From the NCBI RefSeq assembly GCF_947497695.1, contig NZ_CANMHM010000002.1, positions 310,001 through 374,000 of the forward strand: 64,000 bases of DNA. Reading direction: 5' to 3'. The first letter of the stretch is position 1. Each line of letters starts with the position of its first letter. This document shows positions 54,270 to 61,694 of the stretch, one piece after another. Source of the DNA: an uncultured Polaribacter sp. GTDB taxonomy: Bacteria > Bacteroidota > Bacteroidia > Flavobacteriales > Flavobacteriaceae. The notes beneath the pieces were generated by a model. That model was given only the letters and a program-made list of their open reading frames with translations. It was not told the DNA's origin and searched no databases. The translations under genes and the position numbers were made by a program.

Positions 54270-54695
54270 CTATAATTTTGAATTTATTTCTATAATATGA
54301 TTATTAATGTTTTTAATTTCATCCAAAACAACTTGTTGATCCGCAATTAAAAATTGTTCATTTGAATTTAATTTTTTGGCTATTTGGTTTAAATTATTCC
54401 CAATTCTAATTAAAGAAGTCAAATATTTTCTAGTATCTAAATCATTAATTTTTTTTGTAAATACTGGTTTACCTAACTTTTCTAAAACCGCATTTCTATA
54501 AAAAAAAGAAGGTTTTATTTGTAGTGATTCACATTGAATTTTAATGATTTCTTTATCCTCAGCATTGAGATAAAAAACGACTTTCACTTTATTGTTTGAA
54601 TTTGATTTCATTTTTGCTTTTGTTTTTTTCTTATGAACATTTTCTGTGAATAAGCCAGCGGGTTTTGATTCCTTTTTAGGGCACGAAGTAGGCAC
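54270..54695 (-). CDS. MobC-like relaxosome accessory protein
   Basis: The protein has a ribbon-helix-helix-like lead (KVVFYLNAEDKEIIKIQCESL) and the typical MobC segment LTSLIRIGNNLNQIAKKLNS. It assists the relaxase at the transfer origin. The frame is open from a GTG at 54695; the ATG at 54611 is an alternative that removes 28 residues. The lead (PTSCPKKESKPAG) sits over a possible oriT, so the upstream part may not be translated. Next gene 9 bp downstream. Confidence 0.8.
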   Translation of the reverse strand: MPTSCPKKESKPAGLFTENVHKKKTKAKMKSNSNNKVKVVFYLNAEDKEIIKIQCESLQIKPSFFYRNAVLEKLGKPVFTKKINDLDTRKYLTSLIRIGNNLNQIAKKLNSNEQFLIADQQVVLDEIKNINNHIIEINSKL

Positions 54696-54743
54696 TAAAC
54701 AGGAATTAAAGCCACGACTGGCTAAGCCAATACTATAAATATT
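54696..54743 (-). other. Candidate oriT region upstream of MobC
   Basis: Relaxase operons usually start beside their oriT. Here the minus strand has a small hairpin AGCCA-GTCG-TGGCT (54714-54727), followed by TTCCTGTTTAGTGCCTACTT. The GC content rises locally. No nick site can be assigned from sequence. Confidence 0.35.
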
Positions 54744-55595
54744 CTATTGCGCTAATAAAAAAGCATTCCAATCTTTAAAACCCTTGTATTTAAAAGACAT
54801 ATCTATTATATTTTTTTTCTTATTCTCACACTTTTTTAAAGCATTAAAACCCGCATCATCCCTATCTAAATAAAGTTCAATTTTATCATAATTTTCAAAA
54901 ACTAACTTTGCACTTTCTAAAAAATAAATTGAATTTAAAATCAACAAGTCTTTAGTATTAATAAAAGTTGGATTAAGTGTTATTATAGAAAGTAGATCAA
55001 ACATTCCCTCTACAACAATTAAAACAGAAGACGAATTTTTTATGTGTGTATAATTTTTGGGGGAAGACGAATTTTTAAAAATTTTATTCCTCAACTCCCA
55101 TCCTCCAGAAATATTTTTTAAACCTATTGAAAAATATAATTTTCCTGAAAATTCATACCTTACTTCTTTACAAAATAGTAAGGCAATATTTATTGGAATT
55201 TTTCTAGACTTTAAATAACTTATAAGTGCTGGGTGTTTTATAGAATCTGGTTTAATAATGGTTATTTTTTCACTCGTTTTTTTTTCTTTTAAAATTTGCG
55301 GGTGAAAAGAAAAAAAAGAAAAATCATTAGAAAGAAAATCAAGAGTTTCCGTCACAGAAAATGATTTTAACCTCATAATAAAATCTACGACTGTTCCTCC
55401 TGAACGATCACCAAAATCTATCCAAACGTTTTTTTGTTTAGATACTTTAAATGATGCTGTTCGTTCCTCTCTAAAAGGACTTAAATACATAGCACTACTT
55501 TCATTCTCTCTAACAGGGTTAAAGCCCAACTTTTTTAGAGCTAAAATGAAATCCAATTTATTCGCTATTTTACAGTCTATTCTTTTATGTTGCAT
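54744..55595 (-). CDS. Toprim-domain primase (DnaG/CHC2-like)
   Basis: The 283-residue protein has a CHC2-like N-terminal domain without the zinc-binding cysteines (SPFREERTASFKVSKQKNVW, WIDFGDRSGGTVVDFI), then a Toprim domain with VVEGMFDLLS (Glu) and LYLDRDDAGFNAL (D-x-D). It probably makes primers for element replication after excision or transfer. It lies in the helicase-primase-mobilization order common in Bacteroidota elements. Confidence 0.85.
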   Translation of the reverse strand: MQHKRIDCKIANKLDFILALKKLGFNPVRENESSAMYLSPFREERTASFKVSKQKNVWIDFGDRSGGTVVDFIMRLKSFSVTETLDFLSNDFSFFSFHPQILKEKKTSEKITIIKPDSIKHPALISYLKSRKIPINIALLFCKEVRYEFSGKLYFSIGLKNISGGWELRNKIFKNSSSPKNYTHIKNSSSVLIVVEGMFDLLSIITLNPTFINTKDLLILNSIYFLESAKLVFENYDKIELYLDRDDAGFNALKKCENKKKNIIDMSFKYKGFKDWNAFLLAQ

Positions 55596-55813
55596 GGTGT
55601 GTTTTTTTTTAGTTAAAATTGATGAAATGATGCAGAACAGCTCATAGCCCTTGATATAATTGACTATTAGCTGTCATCACTTTGTCATCGTTTCATCATT
55701 ATTGTTTTTTTTAGTTAAAATTGGCTCATCGGTTTAAAAAGTGATGACAAAGTGATGACAAAACGATGAGCGAGCTAAACCCTTATTATTACTACTTAAA
55801 AAATATAAATAAG
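55596..55813. repeat. Repeat-rich region, candidate replication origin of the element
   Basis: A perfect 18-bp inverted repeat lies at 55672-55689 and 55743-55760 (GATGACAAAGTGATGACA and complement). Each arm contains two GATGAC units separated by 5 bp, and further ATGA/CGATGA units lie around it. A direct repeat of about 20 bp (T-run then AGTTAAAATTG) is found at 55601-55621 and 55703-55722. Iteron-like repeats between a helicase and a primase gene are typical of an origin. Function is inferred. Confidence 0.5.
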
Positions 55814-57019
55814 TTAGTCTGTCATCGATTCATCAAAATTTTCTGAAATAAATTTTCTATTTATTGAAAAGTAACGTCCTTTGCTCTCTATTAAGGCAAT
55901 TTCGCCATCAGATAAAACCACAAACTTCCTGTAACTCAAAGAGTTTTTTTGATTTACTAATTTCCAGTCTTTTTTAAGAAGTTGTCGAATTTGTGTTTGG
56001 TCAGATTTAATTCTCGTTCTACTTAAAGCGTTTACGAGATCTAAAGGCACGAAATGCAATTCATCTAACTCATGTCTATCCATTGCGCTAATAATTAAAC
56101 TAAGTAGCTCTTTTTCAACTCTATTTCTATTATTGTTCATCAACTTTTTTAGCGCTAAAGTTTCTATTTGCTTTGGAGTAAACCACATTCTTGTTTTTCT
56201 TTCAGTAGCAAAAGGTCTATTGATTGTAAAATCTAAAAAATGAGGGATTTCTTTAATGAGTTTAGATAAATAAAACACATCTTCCTTTTCAAATTTGGGT
56301 ATTTTCAAAACCCAATAACGAATTTCAGTGGCATCAATTTTTATAAAGGAATCTTCTTTATTACTACACATAACAAATTTTCCGAAAAAGTCTACTTCTA
56401 TACGTTCTTTACCTTTCCCTTCAATTTTATTTTTATTGGAGGTTGATAGGTATTTTAATTTTTCTTGTATTTCTTCATTTTGTACTGAAGCTTCATCTGA
56501 ACCTAGAAGTAATTTATTTCCCCAATCGGCATTAAAATTACTTCCTAGAGAATGATTATCTAAGTAGCTCATGTTATCTCCAAAAACTGCTTTTAAATAT
56601 TTTAAGAAGGTAGATTTACCTGTAGATCTTTCTACAGAAACTAAACAAAGTATCGGGAGTGATTGCGTTGGTTTTTCATATAATAATTTAAAATAGTCCA
56701 ATCCTAGTTCAAACTGTTCACCAAAAATATGTTTGAAAAAAGAAAGTGTCTGTTTAGCATCTCCTTTTTCAGGTTTATGATTTAAAGCTGCATAGGTATT
56801 GTAAAAGCCATAAATCTTTTTATTATAATTAAAATGATCTGGATAACAAACACTACCATCAAAGCACTCTATTTGAGATAGATATTTCTTACCATGATCT
56901 CTAATAATGGTATTTACATCCCATTTCACAAGGCATTCGTTAAATTCTCCATTAATGGATGGTCTTTTTACTAATTTAAAATAGGCCGTACCAATCCTTA
57001 TATATGGTATTTTACTCAT
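55814..57019 (-). CDS. DUF5906/VirE-like helicase, replication protein of the element
   Basis: The 401-residue protein has an SF3-like ATPase core: Walker A CLVSVERSTGKSTFLKYL (about 130), Walker B KLLLGSDEASV, and sensor-like KFVMCSNKEDSF, with a wing near the end (RTRIKSDQTQIRQLLKKDW). These act with the toprim primase to replicate mobilizable elements. A possible antisense RNA overlaps its leader. The next gene downstream is the primase, across the repeat region. Confidence 0.82.
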   Translation of the reverse strand: MSKIPYIRIGTAYFKLVKRPSINGEFNECLVKWDVNTIIRDHGKKYLSQIECFDGSVCYPDHFNYNKKIYGFYNTYAALNHKPEKGDAKQTLSFFKHIFGEQFELGLDYFKLLYEKPTQSLPILCLVSVERSTGKSTFLKYLKAVFGDNMSYLDNHSLGSNFNADWGNKLLLGSDEASVQNEEIQEKLKYLSTSNKNKIEGKGKERIEVDFFGKFVMCSNKEDSFIKIDATEIRYWVLKIPKFEKEDVFYLSKLIKEIPHFLDFTINRPFATERKTRMWFTPKQIETLALKKLMNNNRNRVEKELLSLIISAMDRHELDELHFVPLDLVNALSRTRIKSDQTQIRQLLKKDWKLVNQKNSLSYRKFVVLSDGEIALIESKGRYFSINRKFISENFDESMTD

Positions 57020-57040
57020 ATAGATTTGTTTTAAAACCTG

Positions 57041-57120
57041 TATATTTGCATACAGATTATGGTTAAAAAAATTTGTTAAGAGCGTAAAAAGTGAAGACTT
57101 TACGCTTTTTTTTGTTTTTT
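57041..57120 (+). ncRNA. Candidate small antisense RNA in the helicase leader
   Basis: On the plus strand, TATATTTG at 57041-57048 (TAnnTTTG) is followed by about 60 nt ending in a strong terminator: AGCGTAAA (57081-57088) and TTTACGCT (57099-57106) with a T-run to 57113. The T-run lies on the plus strand, where no other gene could use it. The RNA would be antisense to the leader of the replication-helicase mRNA, as in copy-number control. No -33 element is obvious. The RNA start is estimated near 57055. Confidence 0.45.
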
Positions 57121-57139
57121 ACTAAAAGAATCAGAAAAT

Positions 57140-57433
57140 TTAGTGTTTTCTGTTTTTTTGTAACTGAGCATTTATTTGTTGCTCTAAAAACTCGTCAGAG
57201 ACGTTTGGCTTACCTAACAACCATTCGTCAATAGCTTCTTTACTAAAAAACTTTTGACGAATGTGTTTATTAGAACCTGTAGGGATCAATTTGAGCATAG
57301 AAAGCTTGTAAAGTTTAGATTTGGACAAACCTGTATAGCTTTCTAAATCGTCTATGTTTAATACTTTTTTGTTGTGAGATAATAGACTTTTAATATCTTG
57401 TAATATCTCAATCATACTGTTATCCTTATTCAT
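57140..57433 (-). CDS. Excisionase-like HTH_17/MerR-type DNA-binding protein
   Basis: Start chosen at 57433 (MNKDNSMIEIL). A longer frame from 57493 begins in the promoter and palindrome region and is unlikely. The 97-residue product has a winged helix typical of HTH_17 proteins: VLNIDDLESYTGLSKSKLYKL and IRQKFFSKEAIDEWLLG. Such proteins act as excision factors or regulators in Bacteroidota elements. It heads the minus-strand replication-mobilization set and is likely to bind the palindrome in front of it. Confidence 0.8.
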   Translation of the reverse strand: MNKDNSMIEILQDIKSLLSHNKKVLNIDDLESYTGLSKSKLYKLSMLKLIPTGSNKHIRQKFFSKEAIDEWLLGKPNVSDEFLEQQINAQLQKNRKH

Positions 57434-57461
57434 AATTTCATGGTTTTGAATTAAAAAATAA

Positions 57462-57518
57462 GTGAATGGCCATCCACATTGAGATGCAAACATATGACAC
57501 TAAATAGCCTGTAAACAA
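57462..57518 (-). promoter_or_regulatory. Promoter and palindromic operator of the replication-mobilization genes
   Basis: The minus strand has TTG (57518-57516) and TATGTTTG (57494-57487), spaced 21 bp. A near-perfect 16-bp palindrome GTGAATGGCCATCCAC (57462-57477, one mismatch) lies just downstream, at about the transcription start. This is where a repressor would act, probably the HTH protein itself. Confidence 0.6.
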
Positions 57519-57564
57519 TACATTAAACGCAGTTAACGTTTGATTAATCTATAATAATTTAAGT

Positions 57565-58257
57565 TTAATGATTATGAAATATCTTTTTTAGCAATACTTC
57601 TCTTTCATAAAGTTTCTTTTCGTCTTTTTCGTTAATCCAAAGAGAATAAGATACTGAATAACTGCCTGGATTTATTGATTTACCCGCAATAAGAATGTTT
57701 TCATTAATAATTACGAACAATGCTTTTTTACTAATGTTTCTTATTCCATTATAAGCAACATGATTTAATATCGTAAATAAGGTTCCGTGATTTGCAGCTA
57801 GCTTACTTTTATTTGGCGCTTTAAAATATACTTTTCCTTGTATCATATTTCCTGATAAAAGGTTTTTAAATTTTAGTGAGTTTTCAGCATCCATTCCTAA
57901 GGTTTCAAAATTAATACCCTTTTTGTTAAAGGACTTTATTCTGCATCCTAAAAAATTATTTGCTTTGATTCCTTTGTATGCTTTTTTAAATTCTAAATAT
58001 TTCATAGAAAGATAACCTATAAGCGGATAACCTATTAAGAAGCTTATAAGCCAAGTTAATGGGTGCTGTAAATTTGAAATAACCAATAAAGATCCAAAGA
58101 AAAATAAGCAAGTAGTCAAAAAATTTATGACGGATCTATCATTAATAAAAACTTTTTTATCTAAGTAGTTATTGTAATCATCCTCTAACTGAATAATATT
58201 TTGAGCTAATAAAACTGTTCTGCTTTCCATTTCACCTAATTTTTGGGGTTCATTCAA
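57565..58257 (-). CDS. Hypothetical membrane protein at the right end of the element
   Basis: The 230-residue protein has two adjacent membrane helices (about residues 44-62 and 66-87, INFLTTCLFFFGSLLVI and LISFLIGYPLIGYL). Soluble N- and C-terminal parts follow, the latter with beta-rich segments. I do not recognise it. It lies 35 bp from the right arm site and is transcribed into the element. A role in exclusion, defence or membrane sensing is possible, but the sequence does not show it. Confidence 0.65.
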   Translation of the reverse strand: MNEPQKLGEMESRTVLLAQNIIQLEDDYNNYLDKKVFINDRSVINFLTTCLFFFGSLLVISNLQHPLTWLISFLIGYPLIGYLSMKYLEFKKAYKGIKANNFLGCRIKSFNKKGINFETLGMDAENSLKFKNLLSGNMIQGKVYFKAPNKSKLAANHGTLFTILNHVAYNGIRNISKKALFVIINENILIAGKSINPGSYSVSYSLWINEKDEKKLYEREVLLKKIFHNH

Positions 58258-58291
58258 AATTAGTTAAAAAAAAGAACTTTGGTTATACATA

Positions 58292-58300
58292 TGTTGTACT
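58292..58300 (+). promoter_or_regulatory. Right-end copy of the 9-mer TGTTGTACT
   Basis: The 9-mer TGTTGTACT is found twice at the left end (34451-34470) and here at the right end. It is a candidate integrase arm-binding site. Confidence 0.45.
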
Positions 58301-58315
58301 GATGAAACAAAAAAA

Positions 58316-58339
58316 AAGCCTTACATCTCTGTAAGGCTT
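58316..58339 (-). terminator. Element-borne terminator for the restored tRNA-Met
   Basis: AAGCCTTACA and TGTAAGGCTT form a 10-bp stem with a TCTC loop, and the T-run is on the minus strand. It closely resembles, but is not identical to, the chromosomal terminator at 34256-34281. It replaces the terminator that the insertion displaced. Confidence 0.8.
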
Positions 58340-58349
58340 GTAAATAAAG

Positions 58350-58396
58350 GTGGTCCCACTTGGGCTCGAACCAAGGACCCTCTGATTATGAGTCAG
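58350..58396 (-). repeat. attR: element end restoring the tRNA-Met 3' part
   Basis: Identical over 47 bp to 34292-34338. It forms the 3' part of the intact tRNA gene. The crossover probably occurred within it, near the anticodon arm. Confidence 0.92.
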
Positions 58397-58424
58397 ATGC
58401 TCTAACCAACTGAGCTATGGGACC
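58351..58424 (-). tRNA. tRNA-Met (anticodon CAT), integration target
   Basis: The minus strand gives a complete cloverleaf of 74 nt: acceptor stem GGTCCCA/TGGGACC, D-arm GCTC...GAGC, anticodon stem TCTGA/TCAGA with loop CTCATAA, and T-arm with GGTTCGAGC. The CAT anticodon and elongator-like D-arm indicate elongator Met. A lysidine-modified tRNA-Ile2 shares the same anticodon and cannot be fully excluded. CCA is not fully encoded. Confidence 0.93.
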
Positions 58425-58485
58425 AAATAATTGGCTGCAAATGTACTATTTATTTTGAATAATTAACATAGTTTTTATAAAAAAA

Positions 58486-59457
58486 TTACACAGACCTATT
58501 CATTAGCCAAAGTCCAAAATTCTTTAGTCCTTGTTTGCTTTGTTCAGTAATATTCATAGAAGATAACGTTTCAAAAGCTTTTTCTGTATAATTTTGAATC
58601 TGTTCTTTTATCAAATCAGGAATATTATTTAATTCAAAAATCTTTGTAACCTCAATAATTTTAGCTGAATTGTCTTGTATATTTTGATTGTAAAAAGACA
58701 ATAATTTTTCACGATCATCTTTATTTGCAACCTCTAAAGATTTTAAATATAGATATGTTTTCTTGTTTTCAATAATGTCTCCTCCTATTTGTTTTCCAAA
58801 AGTTTTTGGATCGCCAAAAGTATCTAAATAATCATCTTGTAACTGAAAAGCGAGTCCTAGATTTAATCCAAAATCATAAATTAAACTTGCATTTTCATCT
58901 GAAGTTTCTGCAACTATTGCTCCCATTTTTAAAGCAGCTGCAACTAAAACAGAGGTTTTTAAACGTATCATATTGATATATTCATCAATAGTAACATCAT
59001 TTCTGGTTTCAAAATCGACATCTAATTGCTGCCCATCACAAACTTCTAGAGCTGTTTTACTAAACAATTTCGCTAAATTTTGAAAAATTATAGGATCATA
59101 ATCTTCAAAATATTGATAGGCCATAATCAACATTGCATCTCCAGAAAGTATGCCTGTATTTGTATCCCATTTTTCATGTACAGTTGCCTTACCCCTTCTT
59201 AAAGGAGCAGCATCCATAATATCATCATGAATTAAGGTAAAATTATGAAAAACCTCAACAGCCAATGCAGCAGACATTGCTTTTTCATATCCTCCAGAAA
59301 AAATATCTGCAGCCATTAAAGTTAAAATTGGTCGCATTCTTTTACCACCTAACTTTATAATATAATCTATTGGTTCATATAAGTTCTTAGGCTCATGTAC
59401 CCACTTTTTAGATTCTAAAAAATTAATAAAATCTTTTTGATAATGTAAAATATCCAA
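58486..59457 (-). CDS. Polyprenyl diphosphate synthase (trans-isoprenyl)
   Basis: The 323-residue enzyme condenses isopentenyl diphosphate onto an allylic primer. The first Asp-rich motif is HDDIMDAAPLRRG (DDxxD), and the second is QLQDDYLDTFGDP (DDxxD), with GKRMRPIL near the N-terminus for substrate binding. The product length (C15-C40) is not clear from sequence. It lies divergent from the TetR/efflux operon. Confidence 0.92.
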   Translation of the reverse strand: MDILHYQKDFINFLESKKWVHEPKNLYEPIDYIIKLGGKRMRPILTLMAADIFSGGYEKAMSAALAVEVFHNFTLIHDDIMDAAPLRRGKATVHEKWDTNTGILSGDAMLIMAYQYFEDYDPIIFQNLAKLFSKTALEVCDGQQLDVDFETRNDVTIDEYINMIRLKTSVLVAAALKMGAIVAETSDENASLIYDFGLNLGLAFQLQDDYLDTFGDPKTFGKQIGGDIIENKKTYLYLKSLEVANKDDREKLLSFYNQNIQDNSAKIIEVTKIFELNNIPDLIKEQIQNYTEKAFETLSSMNITEQSKQGLKNFGLWLMNRSV

Positions 59458-59530
59458 ATCTTTATTTTTTGTAAAAATAGCGTAAAGAATTTTTAACCTA
59501 AAACTTCAATGTTAAAAAAATATTAAAACT

Positions 59531-59573
59531 TTGGAAACTATTTTTGTTTCTAAAGTTTCCAATTGTATATTTG
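59531..59573 (+). promoter_or_regulatory. Promoter and TetR operator of the efflux operon
   Basis: TTG (59544-59546) and TATATTTG (59566-59573) are 19 bp apart, a full consensus match. Around the -33 region lies an inverted repeat of TTGGAAACT (59531-59539) and AGTTTCCAA (59554-59562), 9-bp arms with a 14-bp spacer. It is a good TetR-type operator overlapping the promoter, which suggests autorepression. Confidence 0.7.
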
Positions 59574-59671
59574 CAACAAATTAAAATAAGTTTCAGTAAA
59601 AAAGTAGGATTAATTTAACTGGCGAACTTAAACAAATCACATTGTGATTATTTTATTAGAGCTTAAAAAAT

Positions 59672-60271
59672 ATGAAAGAAAAAATTTTAGATATATCTAA
59701 AGATCTATTTTTAAACCTTGGCTTTAAAAGCGTTACAATGGATGAAATTGCTAGTAACCTTGGTGTTTCTAAAAAAACTATCTACAAATTTTTTAAGAAC
59801 AAAACAGAGCTTGTTAAAGGCGTTACCGATTTTATGTTTGATACTATTTGTTTTGGCATAGAAGGTATTTGCCAAAAAAAGTTAAACCCAATAGAAGAAA
59901 TTTTTTCTATTAAACGAATGGTAATGCAACATTTAAATGACGAAAAATCTTCGCCTCAATATCAACTTCAAAAATATTACCCTAAAATTTACATCTCTTT
60001 AAAACAAAAGCAATTTCAAGTAATGCAAGACACTATTAAGGAGAATTTAAATAGAGGTATTGCCCTAAATTTATTTAGAAAAGATATTAATGTAGATTTT
60101 ATTGCTAGAATTTATTTTTATGGAATGAATGGTATTAAAGATCAAGAGGTTTTTCCACTAACTAATTTTTCTATGAATGAATTAATGTTGAATTATTTAG
60201 AATACCATTTAAGGGGTATTGCAACAGAAAAAGGTGTAATAGAATTAAAGAAACAACTAACACAGAAATAA
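59672..60271 (+). CDS. TetR family transcriptional repressor
   Basis: The 199-residue protein has a TetR N-terminal HTH (ILDISKDLFLNLGFKSVTMDEI, then ASNLGVSKKTIYKFFKNK) and a helical ligand-binding C-terminus. It starts the operon, with tolC-like, adaptor and permease genes after it (7-bp gap to the next). It likely represses the efflux genes and itself through the operator at 59531-59562. The inducer is unknown. Confidence 0.88.
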   Translation: MKEKILDISKDLFLNLGFKSVTMDEIASNLGVSKKTIYKFFKNKTELVKGVTDFMFDTICFGIEGICQKKLNPIEEIFSIKRMVMQHLNDEKSSPQYQLQKYYPKIYISLKQKQFQVMQDTIKENLNRGIALNLFRKDINVDFIARIYFYGMNGIKDQEVFPLTNFSMNELMLNYLEYHLRGIATEKGVIELKKQLTQK

Positions 60272-60278
60272 ATACAGA

Positions 60279-61688
60279 ATGAAAAAAATAGTATTCGTAA
60301 CCATTTCTTTTCTTTTTTTGAGTAGCCTAAGTGCTCAAGAGAAAAACATGAAATTATCTCTAAAAGAAGCAATTATTTATGGATTAGAGAATAGTTACAA
60401 CACAAAAACAGCTAGAAATGATATCAATGCTGCCAATGAAAAAGTTTGGGAAACTACAGCTGTTGGTTTACCACAAATTAATGCTGCTATTGATTATCAA
60501 AAATTTCTAAAACAACCTGTTTCATTATTGCCTGCAGCTGCTTTTGATAATAGAGAATCTGTTGTACAAACCGTAGAAGATTTTTTTGACCTTAATAGAG
60601 AAAGTAGCCCAAACTCGCCAGATGGTTTTATACCTGTAGTTTTTGGGACTCCACAAAATGTAAACGCTTCTGTTACTTTAACACAATTATTATTTGATGG
60701 CTCGTATTTAGTAGCTTTACAAGCCTCTAAAACATTTTTAAAAATATCTGAACAAGCAGAAGAAAAAACAGAAATGCTAACTAGAGAAGCAATTATAAAT
60801 GCTTATGGAAATGTTTTAATAACAGAAAAAAGCATTGCTATCATTAAAAAAAACATCAAAATTTTAGATAAAAATTACAATGATGCTAAAAAGATTTATG
60901 AAAACGGATTGAATGAGGAAGAAGATGTTGAACAATTAGAAATTACCTTAGGAAACCTTAAAAATCAACTAAATAGTGTCATAAGAATGAAGGCAATTGC
61001 ATATCAAATGCTAAATCTTTCTTTAGGAAATGCTATTGAAACAAAACTTACTTTAACAGATACTTTAGATGGTTTGGCAGAAGATAACATTAGCCTAGCA
61101 TTGATTACTGAAAATTTTAATGTAAACAATCACATAGATTTTAGAATTTCTGAAAACGATAAAGAAACAAAAAGATTAATGATGAAGTTAGAGCAAAGTA
61201 AAGCACTACCAAGTTTGTCTGCTTTTGTAAATTATGGTACTCAAGCATTCTCAGAATCTTTTAGTTTTTTAGATAGAAACCAACAATGGTTTCAACAATC
61301 TTTAGTAGGTGTTAGCCTAAATGTACCAATTTTTAGCAGTTTTGGTAGAAAATCCAAAACAGCACAAGCTAAAATAGCTCTAGAAAACGCTGACTTAAGA
61401 TTAGAAGAAACTAAACAACGCTTAAATTTATTAGCTAAAAAAGCAAAAAGCGAGTATCAATTAAGTATAGAAAACTACCAAACAAACAAAAGAAATGTTG
61501 GTTTGGCAGAACGAATAGAAAAAAAACAACGTGTTAAATTTTTTGAAGGAATTTCTTCTAGTTTTGATTTATTACAAGCTCAAAACCAATTATACACACA
61601 GCAACAAACCTATATACAATCTATGTTAGATGTTATTGCTAAAAAAGCAACTTTAGAAAACGCATTAAACTTACCAATCAAAAAATAA
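60279..61688 (+). CDS. TolC family outer-membrane efflux protein
   Basis: The 469-residue outer-membrane factor has a signal peptide (1-19) and the TolC double repeat of long coiled helices (LKEAIIYGLENSYNTKTARN, then ALENADLRLEETKQRLN). It forms the exit duct for the pump encoded just downstream, with 6 bp to the adaptor gene. Its length is normal for the family. Confidence 0.92.
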   Translation: MKKIVFVTISFLFLSSLSAQEKNMKLSLKEAIIYGLENSYNTKTARNDINAANEKVWETTAVGLPQINAAIDYQKFLKQPVSLLPAAAFDNRESVVQTVEDFFDLNRESSPNSPDGFIPVVFGTPQNVNASVTLTQLLFDGSYLVALQASKTFLKISEQAEEKTEMLTREAIINAYGNVLITEKSIAIIKKNIKILDKNYNDAKKIYENGLNEEEDVEQLEITLGNLKNQLNSVIRMKAIAYQMLNLSLGNAIETKLTLTDTLDGLAEDNISLALITENFNVNNHIDFRISENDKETKRLMMKLEQSKALPSLSAFVNYGTQAFSESFSFLDRNQQWFQQSLVGVSLNVPIFSSFGRKSKTAQAKIALENADLRLEETKQRLNLLAKKAKSEYQLSIENYQTNKRNVGLAERIEKKQRVKFFEGISSSFDLLQAQNQLYTQQQTYIQSMLDVIAKKATLENALNLPIKK

Positions 61689-61694
61689 AAAACC

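Larger units (their letters stand above)
34292..58396. mobile_element. 24-kb integrative mobilizable element in tRNA-Met with a defence island
   Basis: A 47-bp identical direct repeat, the 3' part of tRNA-Met, lies at 34292-34338 and at 58350-58396 (inside the intact tRNA gene). A tyrosine integrase lies directly inside the left end. An excisionase-like HTH gene, replication genes and a relaxase operon lie inside the right end. Flanking genes (rodA, polyprenyl synthetase) are core. No type IV secretion, coupling protein or tra genes are seen, so it would depend on another conjugative element. The cargo is almost wholly defence-related: ShosTA-like pair, type I R-M, WYL-ATPase module, retron. 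Confidence 0.9.

Noticed and set aside
55672..55760. Possible CRISPR-like repeat array
   Set aside because: There are only a few short GATGAC units and an inverted repeat, no regular direct repeats with unique spacers, and no cas genes anywhere in the window.
34292..58396. Fully conjugative ICE
   Set aside because: No type IV secretion, VirD4-like coupling or tra genes are found between the attachment sites, only relaxase and accessory genes.
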